This document shows, in pieces, positions 43,264 to 51,594 of a stretch of DNA of 64,000 nt. The notes beneath the pieces were generated by a model. That model ran no database searches. It was not told where the DNA came from and was given only the letters and a program-made list of their open reading frames with translations. Within the stretch, counting starts at the first letter, position 1. Each line of letters begins with the position of its first letter. The DNA comes from JANLYC01 sp963750495 (GTDB lineage: Bacteria > Actinomycetota > Actinomycetes > Propionibacteriales > Nocardioidaceae), in the NCBI GenBank assembly GCA_963750495.1, contig CAVVQV010000008.1, forward strand, positions 434,001 to 498,000, in the 5' to 3' direction. The translations under genes and the position numbers were made by a program.

Positions 43264-45084
43264 ATGTGTGGAATCGTCGGGTACGTCGGAGGTCAGACGG
43301 CATCGCCGCTCATCCTCGAGGGGCTGAGTCGCCTGGAGTACCGCGGGTACGACTCCGCCGGGGTGGCGGTCCTGTCGACGGGCGGGATCAAGGTCGCCAA
43401 GCAGGCCGGCCGCGTCCGTGACCTCGAGGCGGTGCTGCCGAAGCGGTTCGCCGGCAAGCTCGGCATCGGGCACACCCGATGGGCGACGCACGGTGCCGCC
43501 AACGACGTCAACGCCCACCCGCACCTCGACGCGGCCGGCAAGGTCGCCGTGGTCCACAACGGCATCATCGACAACGCCTCCGCGTTGCGCGACCGGCTCA
43601 CCGAGCAGGGTGTCGAGCTGGTGTCCGAGACCGACACCGAGGTCATCAGCCACCTGGTGGGGCGCTCGACCGCCGACACGCTCGAGGAGGCCGTGCTCGA
43701 AGCCCTCGACCAGATCGACGGAACGTTCGGCATCGCCGTCATGCATGCCGACTACCCCGACCGCATCGTGGTCGCTCGTAACGGCTCGCCGCTCATCCTC
43801 GGAGTCGGAGAACGCGAGATGCACGTGGCGAGTGACCTTGCCGCGCTGGTCCGGTACACCCGACAGGTCGTGCACCTCGACGACGGCGAGCTCGCCACCC
43901 TGACCGCCGGTGGCTTCACGACGTTCACGGCCGACCGCCAACGTACGGTCAAGCAGGCCACGATCGTCGACGTCACGGTCGAGGACTACGACGCCGGCGA
44001 GCACGAGCACTTCATGCGCAAGGAGATCCTCGAGCAGCCTCAGGCCGCCGAGCGCATCGTGCGCGGCCGCCTCGACGACCGGTTCGGCACTGCCCACCTC
44101 GGCGGTCTCAACCTGGACGCCCGCGAGGCGCGAGCCATCCGACGCGTGAAGATCCTGGGCTGCGGGTCCGCCTATTACGTCGGACAGCTCGGTGCCTCGA
44201 TGATCGAGGACCTGGCCCGGCTCCCCGCTGATGCCGAGGCTGCCTCGGAGTTCCGCTACCGCAACCCGGTGATCGAGGCCGACACGCTCTACGTCGCCGT
44301 GAGCCAGTCGGGTGAGACGGTCGACACGCTGCTCGCCGTCCAGGAGATCAAGCGTAAGGGCGGTCGCGTCGTCGGCCTCATCAACGTCGTCGGCTCGGCC
44401 ATCGCTCGCGAGTGCGATGGAGGTATCTACCTGCACGCCGGCCCCGAGGTCGCCGTCGCGTCCACCAAGGCACTGACCACGATGAGCATCGGGTTCGCCC
44501 TGTTGGCCCTGCATCTAGGCCGCGTCCGCGACCTGTCGATCGCCGACGGTCGCCGCATCATCGAAGGCCTTCGGCGGCTACCCGAGCAGATCACCGACAT
44601 CCTCGAGCAGGACGAGAGCCTGGCTGCCATCGCGACCCGGCTCGCCGAGGCAGAGAGCCTGTTCTTCATCGGCAGGGTGCGGGGCTTCCCGGTGGCGCGA
44701 GAGGGAGCCCAGAAGTTCAAGGAGATCTCGTACCGCCATGCCGAGGCCTACCAGACCTCCGAGCTCAAGCACGGTCCGCTTGCCCTCATCAGCGAAGACG
44801 TGCCCACGGTGGCCATCGTCCCCGCTGACGACCTGACCGGCCGCAACGTCGGCGCCCTCCACGAGATCGCAGCCCGCAAGGGACCGCTCGTCGTGGTGGG
44901 GCACGCCGACGTCGACCTGGGAGACGTCGAGGTCATCCGGATCGACGTGCCGCGCAACGAGCCGGAGCTCGATCCCATCCTGCTGACCATCCCCCTGCAG
45001 CTGTTGGCGTACCACGCGGCGCTGAAGCTGGGTCACGACATCGACAAGCCCCGCAACCTCGCCAAGTCCGTCACCGTCGAGTGA
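43264..45084 (+). CDS. glmS: Glutamine-fructose-6-phosphate aminotransferase (isomerizing)
   Basis: 606-residue enzyme making glucosamine-6-phosphate from fructose-6-phosphate and glutamine, the first step to UDP-GlcNAc for the cell wall. The mature nucleophile is Cys2 (MCGIVGYVG), with the glutaminase domain to about residue 240 and two SIS sugar-isomerase domains after it (GCGSAYYVGQLG and AREGAQKFKEISYRHAEAY). The ATG has AAGGAG seven bases before it. No glmS ribozyme is seen, and the short leader is occupied by the small gene upstream. A hairpin follows the stop at 45102. Confidence 0.98.
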   Translation: MCGIVGYVGGQTASPLILEGLSRLEYRGYDSAGVAVLSTGGIKVAKQAGRVRDLEAVLPKRFAGKLGIGHTRWATHGAANDVNAHPHLDAAGKVAVVHNGIIDNASALRDRLTEQGVELVSETDTEVISHLVGRSTADTLEEAVLEALDQIDGTFGIAVMHADYPDRIVVARNGSPLILGVGEREMHVASDLAALVRYTRQVVHLDDGELATLTAGGFTTFTADRQRTVKQATIVDVTVEDYDAGEHEHFMRKEILEQPQAAERIVRGRLDDRFGTAHLGGLNLDAREARAIRRVKILGCGSAYYVGQLGASMIEDLARLPADAEAASEFRYRNPVIEADTLYVAVSQSGETVDTLLAVQEIKRKGGRVVGLINVVGSAIARECDGGIYLHAGPEVAVASTKALTTMSIGFALLALHLGRVRDLSIADGRRIIEGLRRLPEQITDILEQDESLAAIATRLAEAESLFFIGRVRGFPVAREGAQKFKEISYRHAEAYQTSELKHGPLALISEDVPTVAIVPADDLTGRNVGALHEIAARKGPLVVVGHADVDLGDVEVIRIDVPRNEPELDPILLTIPLQLLAYHAALKLGHDIDKPRNLAKSVTVE

Positions 45085-45101
45085 CCCACACCGCTGATCC
45101 A

Positions 45102-45130
45102 GCTTGTCGAGTTCACCGGTCTCGACAAGC
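45102..45130 (+). terminator. Terminator hairpin after glmS
   Basis: GCTTGTCGAG (45102-45111) and CTCGACAAGC (45121-45130) form a perfect 10-bp stem with a 9-nt loop, 17 bases after the glmS stop. It lies between glmS and the convergent lipase gene and can serve both. It shares the CTTGTCGAG theme with the repeat at 5431. Confidence 0.75.
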
Positions 45131-45142
45131 CCGACCGGAAGA

Positions 45143-45967
45143 TCAGTTGAGGTAGTCGTCCACGAGATCGGCGTAACCGACCTGACCGGTCCGGTTCGGG
45201 TGGTAGGACTCCGACACCGGGTTCGACAAGCCGTTGATCCACTCCGGGTTGTCGCAGACGGCATGTCCGACGAAGGCTGACCGCGGGTCGGCGAACGCGT
45301 ACGAGTACGCCGCGGCGCGTTGCTGGATGGCGGTGTCGAGCTGGTCGGCGGTCTGGTTCAGCCGGCTCTCCTCGCTCGGGCTGAACCACGTGGCCGCGTT
45401 GCAGTCCTCACCGTTGAAGATCCGGGGGTAGCCGACCACGACGACCCGGGCGTTGGGCGCGGCCGTGCGGATGGCGCTGTAGAGGGAGTTCAACCGACCC
45501 GGCAGCGTGTTGGCGATGAACGCCTGCGCCTGGTCGATGGCACCGTTGCAGTCCGAGGACCACCACGGCTGCGCGCACTCCGTCAGCACGCTGGAGAAGC
45601 CGGCGTCGTTGCCACCCACGGTGAGGGTGACCCACGTCGTGGTCGCACTCAGGGTCCCGAGCTGGTTGTCCTGCACCGACGTCGTGGTCGCGCCGGAGCA
45701 GGCCATGAAGGACAGGCTCGCGCCGATACGGGCCGCGTCCAGGACGGGATAGGCGTACGACGAGCGCTGGCACGCGCCGGAGCTGCTGTCGTACGAGCGG
45801 GTCCCGACGCCCGAGGCGTAGGAGTCGCCGAGCGCCACCAGGCGCGGGCTCGCCGCCCGGGCGCTTCCGGGGACGAGCACCAGGGCGAGCACGACGACGG
45901 TCAACGACGCGGCGACCACCGGACGCAGCCGTCCACAGCGGGTCCTCAACTGTGACCAACCGGTCAT
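45143..45967 (-). CDS. Secreted SGNH/GDSL lipase
   Basis: 274-residue secreted hydrolase. A signal peptide occupies about residues 1-38 (positive start, hydrophobic core, cleavage near SARA). The SGNH blocks are complete: G47-D48-S49 (VALGDSYASG), a central Gly block, GGND, and the histidine in SESYHPNRTG. This resembles Streptomyces secreted lipases of the SGNH family acting on short and medium acyl esters. GGAGGA lies eight bases before the ATG. A CRP-like palindrome is 29 bases upstream of the start. Confidence 0.92.
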   Translation of the reverse strand: MTGWSQLRTRCGRLRPVVAASLTVVVLALVLVPGSARAASPRLVALGDSYASGVGTRSYDSSSGACQRSSYAYPVLDAARIGASLSFMACSGATTTSVQDNQLGTLSATTTWVTLTVGGNDAGFSSVLTECAQPWWSSDCNGAIDQAQAFIANTLPGRLNSLYSAIRTAAPNARVVVVGYPRIFNGEDCNAATWFSPSEESRLNQTADQLDTAIQQRAAAYSYAFADPRSAFVGHAVCDNPEWINGLSNPVSESYHPNRTGQVGYADLVDDYLN

Positions 45968-45995
45968 CGCATCCTCCTCTGCACAGAACGGACAG

Positions 45996-46011
45996 TGTGA
46001 TGTGCATCACT
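45996..46011. promoter_or_regulatory. CRP-like binding site
   Basis: TGTGA-TGTGCA-TCACT at 45996-46011 matches the cAMP-receptor consensus TGTGA-N6-TCACA in nine of ten positions, with a core GTGATG/CATCAC inverted repeat. It lies 29 bases from the lipase start and about 100 bases from the HTH-MurA start, so it could serve either gene. Actinobacterial Crp proteins use this motif. Confidence 0.5.
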
Positions 46012-46077
46012 CTGGTCCCGTGGGGGACGCCTGGCAAGGGGGACGAGAACGTCGGGTACGACACGGTGCAAGGTCTT

Positions 46078-46105
46078 TTGCGCTATCTCACATATGAGAT
46101 ACCGT
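46078..46105 (+). promoter_or_regulatory. Promoter with embedded palindrome (candidate autoregulatory operator)
   Basis: TTGCGC (46078-46083), a 16-bp spacer and TACCGT (46100-46105) form a promoter whose transcript would begin at the ATG at 46113. The spacer holds TATCTCA-CATA-TGAGATA (46084-46101), a 7-bp inverted repeat. A helix-turn-helix domain is encoded directly downstream, so self-repression is likely. Confidence 0.65.
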
Positions 46106-46112
46106 CGCCTTC

Positions 46113-47642
46113 ATGAGTGAGGACTACCTGAAGCGGATCGGCAACCTGATCCGGGATGCCCGCAAGCACCGGGGCTACACCCAGACCCAGCTCGCCGACG
46201 TGCTCGGCACGAGCCAGAGCGCCATCAACCGCATCGAACGCGGTCACCAGAACCTCAGTCTGGAGATGCTCGCTCGCATCGGCGAGGCGCTCGACTCCGA
46301 GATCGTCTCCCTGGGCGCACCCGGACCCATGCACCTGCGGGTCGTCGGCGGCACCCGGCTGTCGGGTTCGATCGACGTCAAGACGAGCAAGAACGCCGGG
46401 GTCGCCCTGCTCTGCGCCTCCTTGCTGAACAAGGGCCGCACGACCTTGCGCAAGGTTGCGCGCATCGAGGAGGTCAACCGGATCCTCGAGGTGCTGGGCA
46501 GCATCGGCGTGAAGTCGACCTGGCTCAACGACGACAACGACCTCGAGCTCATCACGCCGGAGGTGCTCGACCTCTCGAGCATCGACGAGGAAGCCGCGCG
46601 CAGGACGCGCAGCATCATCATGTTCCTGGGTCCCCTGCTGCACGAGCGTGACCAGTTCGAGCTTCCGTACGCCGGTGGATGCGACCTCGGCACCCGCACC
46701 GTCGAGCCGCACATGTCGGCACTGCGGCCGTTCGGCCTCGAGATCAAGGCCACCGAGGGCAGCTACCACGGGCAGGTGGACGTAGCGGTCGTCCCGGTAC
46801 GACCGATCGTGCTGACCGAGCGAGGCGACACGGTCACCGAGAACGCCTTGCTGGCCGCAGCCCGTCACCCGGGGACGACCGTGATCCGCAACGCCAGCCC
46901 GAACTACATGGTCCAGGACCTCTGCTTCTTCCTCTCCAAGCTCGGGGTCGGCATCGAGGGGATCGGCACCACGACCCTCACCGTGACGGGCGTCGCCCAC
47001 ATCGCGGTCGACGTCGACTATGCCCCGTCCGAGGACCCGATCGAGGCCATGAGCCTGCTCGCCGCCGCCATCGTCACCGAGTCCGAGATCACCATCCAGC
47101 GGGTCCCGATCGAGTTCCTCGAGATCGAGCTGGCGCTGCTGGAGGAGATGGGCTTCCAGTACGAGCGCACCGATGAGTACCTCGCCGGCAACGGGCACAC
47201 CCGCCTGGTCGACCTGACGACGAAGCCGTCGACGCTGCACGCGCCCATGGACAAGGTCCACCCGATGCCGTTCCCGGGCCTCAACATCGACAACCTCCCG
47301 TTCTTCTCGATCATCGCGGCAACGGCGACCGGCCAGACGATGATCCACGACTGGGTCTACGAGAACCGTGCGATCTACCTGACCGAGCTCACCAAGCTCG
47401 GCGCCGGGGTCACCCTCCTCGACCCGCACCGAGTCCTGGTCGAGGGCCCGACGCGCTGGTCCGCTGCCGAGCTGATGTGCCCGCCTGCGTTGCGCCCCGC
47501 CGTCGTGATCCTGCTTGCGATGATGGCCGCCAAGGGGACGTCGGTGCTGCGCAACGTCTACGTGATCAACCGCGGCTACGAAGACCTGGCCGAGCGACTG
47601 AACGCCCTGGGCGCACAGATCGAGACGTTCCGCGATATCTAG
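46113..47642 (+). CDS. Fusion of XRE-type HTH domain and MurA-like (EPSP/UDP-GlcNAc enolpyruvyl transferase) domain
   Basis: 509 residues. Residues about 1-65 are an XRE/Cro-type helix-turn-helix (YTQTQLADVLGTSQSAINRI). From about residue 72 it is a MurA-fold protein, with K93-N94 (MurA K22 equivalent), C190 in AGGCDLGTR (equivalent of the MurA nucleophile C115) and the PGLNIDNLPF region carrying the catalytic Asp. Catalytic residues are retained, so enolpyruvyl transfer to UDP-GlcNAc or a related sugar nucleotide remains possible. The HTH suggests it also regulates transcription. It appears distinct from the housekeeping murA and follows its own palindromic operator; leaderless start. Confidence 0.86.
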   Translation: MSEDYLKRIGNLIRDARKHRGYTQTQLADVLGTSQSAINRIERGHQNLSLEMLARIGEALDSEIVSLGAPGPMHLRVVGGTRLSGSIDVKTSKNAGVALLCASLLNKGRTTLRKVARIEEVNRILEVLGSIGVKSTWLNDDNDLELITPEVLDLSSIDEEAARRTRSIIMFLGPLLHERDQFELPYAGGCDLGTRTVEPHMSALRPFGLEIKATEGSYHGQVDVAVVPVRPIVLTERGDTVTENALLAAARHPGTTVIRNASPNYMVQDLCFFLSKLGVGIEGIGTTTLTVTGVAHIAVDVDYAPSEDPIEAMSLLAAAIVTESEITIQRVPIEFLEIELALLEEMGFQYERTDEYLAGNGHTRLVDLTTKPSTLHAPMDKVHPMPFPGLNIDNLPFFSIIAATATGQTMIHDWVYENRAIYLTELTKLGAGVTLLDPHRVLVEGPTRWSAAELMCPPALRPAVVILLAMMAAKGTSVLRNVYVINRGYEDLAERLNALGAQIETFRDI

Positions 47643-47695
47643 GCTTCAGACTGCTCAGCATCCAGACCGTCCAGCTTCTCCAGGGGGAGACATCC

Positions 47696-48394
47696 ATGGG
47701 CACCGTGGCGTTCTCACTCATCGCCGCCGTCATCCTGGCCATCGTCGGACTGGTGGCCTACTACAACTACAAGCGCGAGCAAGGCCTGATCGCCTTCGCG
47801 AAGGCGCAGGGGTGGACGTACGTCGACCAGGCCCCCGAGATCGCACAGCGATGGGACGGCGACCCCTTCGGAACCGGCGACCACCGGCGTACCGAGAACG
47901 CGATGCTGGGCACCTACCAGGGGTTCGACCTGGTGGCCCTGGAGTACTCGTACCAGACCCACTCGACCGGGTCCAAGGGCGAGCGCACCACGACCACCCA
48001 CGACTACTCCGTGGTCGCGCTCCTGGTGCGAACCGGGCTGCCGGGACTGGGCGTCACTCCCGAGAACGGTGTCTCGCGGCTCTTCGGGCGACTGTTCAAC
48101 AAGGACATCCAGCTGGAGTCCGAGGAGTTCAACCGGGCGTTCACGGTGACCAGTGACGACCGCAAGTTCGCCTCGGCCGCACTCCACCCGCGCACGATGG
48201 AGGCCCTGCTGGCGTACCGCGACGTCGACTGGGACATCCGCGCCGGGGACTTCGTCTCCGTCGACTCCGGTCACCTTGATCCGACGACCATCAGCCACCG
48301 CTGTGACGCGATGCTGACGGTGCTGCGTGGCCTCCCCGACTTCGTGTGGAGCGACCACGGCGAACGACCCGCGGCCCTTCCCCCGGAGGTGTAG
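47696..48394 (+). CDS. Single-pass membrane protein, DUF3137-like
   Basis: 232-residue protein with one N-terminal transmembrane helix (about residues 5-24, FSLIAAVILAIVGLVAYY) and a cytoplasmic domain (QGWTYVDQ, THDYSVVALLV, VWSDHGERPAAL). The middle has the DUF3137-type arrangement but I am not certain of that family. The ATG at 47696 has GGGGGAGA five bases before it. It is the first gene of a three-gene set with a shorter paralogue and LemA. The function is unknown. Confidence 0.7.
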   Translation: MGTVAFSLIAAVILAIVGLVAYYNYKREQGLIAFAKAQGWTYVDQAPEIAQRWDGDPFGTGDHRRTENAMLGTYQGFDLVALEYSYQTHSTGSKGERTTTTHDYSVVALLVRTGLPGLGVTPENGVSRLFGRLFNKDIQLESEEFNRAFTVTSDDRKFASAALHPRTMEALLAYRDVDWDIRAGDFVSVDSGHLDPTTISHRCDAMLTVLRGLPDFVWSDHGERPAALPPEV

Positions 48395-48399
48395 GCCTG

Positions 48400-48675
48400 A
48401 TGGGGTTCGAGGTGCCGTGGTGGTTCAAGGTCGCGGCCGGACTGATGGGCCTGTTCGTGCTCATGATGCCGGTCCTCATGGTCCGAGCGTGGCGGGCGCG
48501 CAAACGCGTGATCAGCTACGTCGCGTCGCGGGGGTGGACCTACCGCGACCGCGACCGCGCGCTGGGGAAGTTGCCCAACGACGACATCCTGCTCGTCGTA
48601 CTCCGCGGGGTCCCCGCGTTCGTGTGGCACGATCATGGCGGCGAACCGGTCGCCAGTGTTGAGGGGGTCTCGTGA
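48400..48675 (+). CDS. Short membrane protein, partial paralogue of the preceding gene
   Basis: 91-residue protein with a transmembrane helix near residues 10-30 (VAAGLMGLFVLMMPVLMV), then SRGWTYRDRDR and VLRGVPAFVWHDHGGEPVAS. These match the start and end of the preceding protein, so it is a miniature paralogue without the middle domain. GGAGGT at 48385-48390 precedes the ATG by about nine bases. Its stop overlaps the lemA start (GTGA). Confidence 0.7.
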   Translation: MGFEVPWWFKVAAGLMGLFVLMMPVLMVRAWRARKRVISYVASRGWTYRDRDRALGKLPNDDILLVVLRGVPAFVWHDHGGEPVASVEGVS

Positions 48676-49268
48676 TCACGGTGTGGATCGTGCTCGCTGT
48701 GGTCGTCGTCGTCGCCATCGTCGGCGTCGTCTCCTACAACCGCTTCGTCGCACAGCGGCAGCTCATCACCGACTCGTGGCGTGACATCGACGTCGAGCTG
48801 CAGCGGCGGCACGACCTGATCCCCAACCTGGTCGCCACCGTCAAGGGGTACGCCGCGCACGAGAAGGCCGTGTTGGAGTCCATTGCCAGTGCCCGGGCGA
48901 CGGCCATCCAGGCGGCAGGCGGCACCACCGCCGACCGAGAACGTGCCGAGTCCGCCGTGACGCGTGGCCTCGGCGGTCTGTTTGCCGTCGCGGAGGCCTA
49001 CCCCGATCTCAAGGCGAGCGCGAACTTCCAGCAGCTCCAGCACGAGCTCAGCGACACCGAGGACCGGCTGGCGGCGGCGCGGCGCTTCTACAACGGGAAC
49101 GTGCGCGACTACAACACTCGCGTCCAGGCATTCCCCTCGAGCCTGATCGCATCGATGGGGCACTTCGAGCTCGCTGAGTTCTTCGAGATCGCAGACTCGT
49201 CGATCGCAGAGCCGGTCGCCGTCACGTTCACCTCGGATGCTGAGCAGCCCAAGGGCACCGACGACTGA
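48672..49268 (+). CDS. LemA family protein
   Basis: 198-residue protein with an N-terminal transmembrane helix (about residues 3-22) and the LemA helical bundle: SWRDIDVELQRRHDLIPNLV, YAAHEKAVLESIASARA and YNGNVRDYNTRVQAFPSS. LemA proteins are membrane-anchored and often found with stress or two-component functions; the molecular role is unclear. The GTG at 48672 overlaps the stop of the preceding gene. It is the last gene of the set, and a convergent zinc-ribbon gene follows. Confidence 0.92.
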   Translation: MITVWIVLAVVVVVAIVGVVSYNRFVAQRQLITDSWRDIDVELQRRHDLIPNLVATVKGYAAHEKAVLESIASARATAIQAAGGTTADRERAESAVTRGLGGLFAVAEAYPDLKASANFQQLQHELSDTEDRLAAARRFYNGNVRDYNTRVQAFPSSLIASMGHFELAEFFEIADSSIAEPVAVTFTSDAEQPKGTDD

Positions 49269-49286
49269 CCGTCAGGCGACTGAGCC

Positions 49287-49544
49287 TCAGCCGAACAGCT
49301 CGTCGATGTAGCTGCGGGCCTGTCTGGTGGCGGCATAGTCGTGCGGCGGCGTCATGCCCGGCACGATCCTGGGAATCGGTTGGGTGCCTGGCCCGGACGA
49401 GATGTGCCAGTCGTTCTCCTGCTCGATCAGGATGCCCAGGTCGATCCTCGCCAGAAACAAGCCCTCGCATGACGTGCACTGGGCGACCGTGACACCGCCT
49501 CGCCGACGCTCGACCATCTCAGAGCTGCACTGGGGACATGTCAT
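49287..49544 (-). CDS. Zinc-ribbon (zf-TFIIB) protein
   Basis: 85-residue protein that begins with a TFIIB-type zinc ribbon, C3-P-Q-C6 and C23-T-S-C26, then an acidic stretch (ENDWHISSG) and a short tail ending YIDELFG. Bacterial zf-TFIIB proteins are small and of unknown role. The ATG at 49544 (MTCPQC) is chosen over one three codons earlier. It is convergent with lemA and divergent from the phosphodiesterase gene. Confidence 0.75.
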   Translation of the reverse strand: MTCPQCSSEMVERRRGGVTVAQCTSCEGLFLARIDLGILIEQENDWHISSGPGTQPIPRIVPGMTPPHDYAATRQARSYIDELFG

Positions 49545-49584
49545 TGCGGCCATGCTCCACCGTAACGCGTCATACTTGCCAGCT

Positions 49585-50400
49585 GTGAGTGGGACACGGA
49601 GGTTCGGCCGACCTCGCCAGGTGGTCGACTACCCGTTCTTCGACTCGGGCGGCCTGCCGGTCCCGTTCGCCCATCGAGGCGGAGCGTTGACCGGCGAACA
49701 GGTCGGCCTGGAGAACTCGATGATCGCGTTCGAGGCCGCCATCGCCCTCGGCTACCGCCACCTCGAGACAGACGTGCACGTCACCCGCGACGGTGCCCTG
49801 ATCGCGTTCCACGATCCCGCACTCGACCGTGTCACCGACACGACGGGTGTCATCGCCGAGCTCGACTACGACGCGATCGCGAGGGCCCGCATCGGAGGCC
49901 GGGAGACAATCCCGTTGCTCGCCGACGTCCTGACGGCCTGGCCGGAGGTCCGGATCAACGTCGACGCCAAGTCCGACCGGGCGGTCGAGCCGCTGGCACG
50001 CTGCATCGACGACCACTGCGCGTGGGACCGGGTCTGCGTGGCGACGTTCTCGGCTCGACGGCTGCACCAGCTCCGGCGCCGGCTCGGGCCGCGGGTCGCG
50101 ACGGCGTACTCGCTGCCGGGGGTGGCGGCGATGCGCCTGCTGCCGACCGTTCGGTTGCGGGTCCTGGCGGGCGCTCGCGGGCTCGCCGCGCAGGTCCCAC
50201 CCCGCCGCGGGCGGCTCGAGATCGTCACCGCGGGGTTCGTCGAGAGGATGCACGAGATCGGCAAGCAGGTTCACGTCTGGACCGTGGACGAGCCCGAGGA
50301 GATGCACCGGCTCCTCGACCTCGAGGTCGACGCGATCATGACCGACCGCATCGACCGGCTCCGTGCGGTTTTCGAGGCGCGAGGCATCTGGAGGGGTTGA
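49585..50400 (+). CDS. Glycerophosphodiester phosphodiesterase
   Basis: 271-residue GDPD enzyme releasing glycerol-3-phosphate from deacylated phospholipids. Catalytic and metal residues are in place: H30-R-G-G, E43-N, E61-T-D63 and H76-D, plus the terminal HVWTVDEPEEM. No signal peptide is visible so it is likely cytoplasmic. The GTG at 49585 is chosen; CATACT about eight bases before it suggests a leaderless start. Codons further upstream overlap the zinc-ribbon gene. Confidence 0.93.
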   Translation: MSGTRRFGRPRQVVDYPFFDSGGLPVPFAHRGGALTGEQVGLENSMIAFEAAIALGYRHLETDVHVTRDGALIAFHDPALDRVTDTTGVIAELDYDAIARARIGGRETIPLLADVLTAWPEVRINVDAKSDRAVEPLARCIDDHCAWDRVCVATFSARRLHQLRRRLGPRVATAYSLPGVAAMRLLPTVRLRVLAGARGLAAQVPPRRGRLEIVTAGFVERMHEIGKQVHVWTVDEPEEMHRLLDLEVDAIMTDRIDRLRAVFEARGIWRG

Positions 50401-50493
50401 GATCAGCATTTACTGGCTCATACCGTGTAGATGCGCCATGATAGGGGTACGGGTGGTCTGTCCTGGGCGGGGAACAGCCAGGCTGCGACATTG

Positions 50494-50532
50494 GCCGAAT
50501 CTCTGGCCGACGCTCAGCCGAATCTCAGGCCG
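50494..50532. repeat. Two near-identical 16-bp repeats upstream of rbpA
   Basis: GCCGAATCTCTGGCCG (50494-50509) and GCCGAATCTCAGGCCG (50517-50532) differ by one base and are spaced 23 bases apart. They sit just before the SigR-type promoter, a place for an activator, though nothing is known. Confidence 0.55.
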
Positions 50533-50536
50533 CTGG

Positions 50537-50562
50537 GGAATCATCGAGGGTGTTCGGTCGTT
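50537..50562 (+). promoter_or_regulatory. SigR-type (disulfide-stress ECF sigma) promoter of rbpA
   Basis: GGAAT (50537-50541), exactly 18 bases, then GTT (50560-50562) reproduces the SigR consensus GGAAT-N18/19-GTT. rbpA is a known SigR target in Streptomyces, so the site fits the gene that follows. The predicted start is near 50570, giving a leader of about 150 bases that includes the 7-bp hairpin TCGAATC/GATTCGA (50651-50677). The 320-base gap from 50401 contains no other gene. Confidence 0.8.
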
Positions 50563-50720
50563 GGCACGGGTGTCATCGCGGTCAGTGCGCGACCTTGCGT
50601 GTCTCTCGACACGCGGTCGTGACTGACCAGCATCCATTGTCGCAGCGGCGTCGAATCATCATCGACCGACGATTCGAGCAGCGGGGATCATGCACCTACA
50701 GGAGCGGGGAGTCACACCAC

Positions 50721-51104
50721 ATGTCAGAGCGAGCAACCCTTCGAGGCTCACGGCTGGGCGGCACGTCCTTCGAGGACGAGAGCGGCATCGAGTTCGCACC
50801 GCGCCAACACGTCGCTTACGACTGCCCGAACGGCCACGAGTTCGACATTCCCATGGCCGCGGAGGCAGACATCCCCTTCACCTGGGAGTGCCCGCGCTGC
50901 GGAGCCGAGTCGCGCCAGCGCGATGGACAGCAGCCTGAGGCCAAGGCCGACAAGCCGGCCCGCACGCACTGGGACATGCTCCTGGAGCGTCGCTCGATCA
51001 CCGAGCTCGAGGACATCCTCTCGGAGCGACTCGAACTGCTGCGCACCGGAGTGATCGGCCCGGCCCATCTGCACCGCCGCGGCAAGACGAAGAAGTCTGC
51101 CTGA
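50721..51104 (+). CDS. rbpA: RNA polymerase-binding protein RbpA
   Basis: 127-residue actinobacterial transcription factor that binds the sigma factor and RNA polymerase and stabilises the open complex. Typical features: N-terminal tail with GSRLGGTSFEDESGIE, the zinc-ribbon YDCPNGHEFDIPM and WECPRCGAESR, and the C-terminal sigma-interacting HWDMLLERRSITELEDIL. The ATG at 50721 follows GGGGAG by nine bases. A SigR-type promoter upstream implies induction by oxidative stress. The order rbpA - fxsA - ppm1 - lnt matches Rv2050-Rv2053c. Confidence 0.97.
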   Translation: MSERATLRGSRLGGTSFEDESGIEFAPRQHVAYDCPNGHEFDIPMAAEADIPFTWECPRCGAESRQRDGQQPEAKADKPARTHWDMLLERRSITELEDILSERLELLRTGVIGPAHLHRRGKTKKSA

Positions 51105-51146
51105 CCCAGCGCGTCCCGGACGTCTCGTGTCCCGGAGTTGTCCGGA

Positions 51147-51578
51147 CTACTCCTCGTCCGGATGGTAGATCTGGTGCACTCCCCCGCGCTTGGGTGCTGA
51201 CCCGCCGCCGCGCCTGAGCGCACGCCGAGCGATGATCGCGGCCAAGATCTTGCGTGCGATCGGCCGCGTGAACGGCAGCACGAAGAAGAAGCCGAAAACG
51301 TCGGTGACGAATCCCGGCGTCAGCAGGAGCGTGCCACCGATGAGAATGAGCGCCGCGTCGCCGAGCTGGCGTCCCGGTAGCTCACCGGTGCGGAACGCCT
51401 CGTTGAGCGACGTCCAGGCTCGACGACCTTCCCGTTTGACCAGCCAGGCCCCGAACACGGACTCCGCGACGAGCAGCAGCAACGTCGGGATCGCACCGAT
51501 CTGCTGGCCGACCTGGATGATCACGTAGATCTCCAAGATGGGCAGCCCGATGAAGAGGGCGAACAAGATCAGGGGCAT
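51147..51578 (-). CDS. fxsA: FxsA-family membrane protein
   Basis: 143-residue membrane protein with the FxsA pattern: FALFIGLPILEIYVIIQVG at the start, the cytoplasmic loop with REGRRAWTSLNEAF, and the second hydrophobic stretch GDAALILIGGTLLLTPGFVTD. FxsA was named for suppressing phage T7 exclusion by F plasmid; its cellular role is unclear. The ATG at 51578 is chosen because the first helix begins there. It lies 16 bases after the glycosyltransferase gene on the same strand and is probably in the same operon. Confidence 0.92.
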   Translation of the reverse strand: MPLILFALFIGLPILEIYVIIQVGQQIGAIPTLLLLVAESVFGAWLVKREGRRAWTSLNEAFRTGELPGRQLGDAALILIGGTLLLTPGFVTDVFGFFFVLPFTRPIARKILAAIIARRALRRGGGSAPKRGGVHQIYHPDEE

Positions 51579-51594
51579 CGGAGCAACCTCGCTG

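Noticed and set aside
43219..44514. Open frame antisense to glmS
   Set aside because: Same shadow effect; no family match and glmS is certain.
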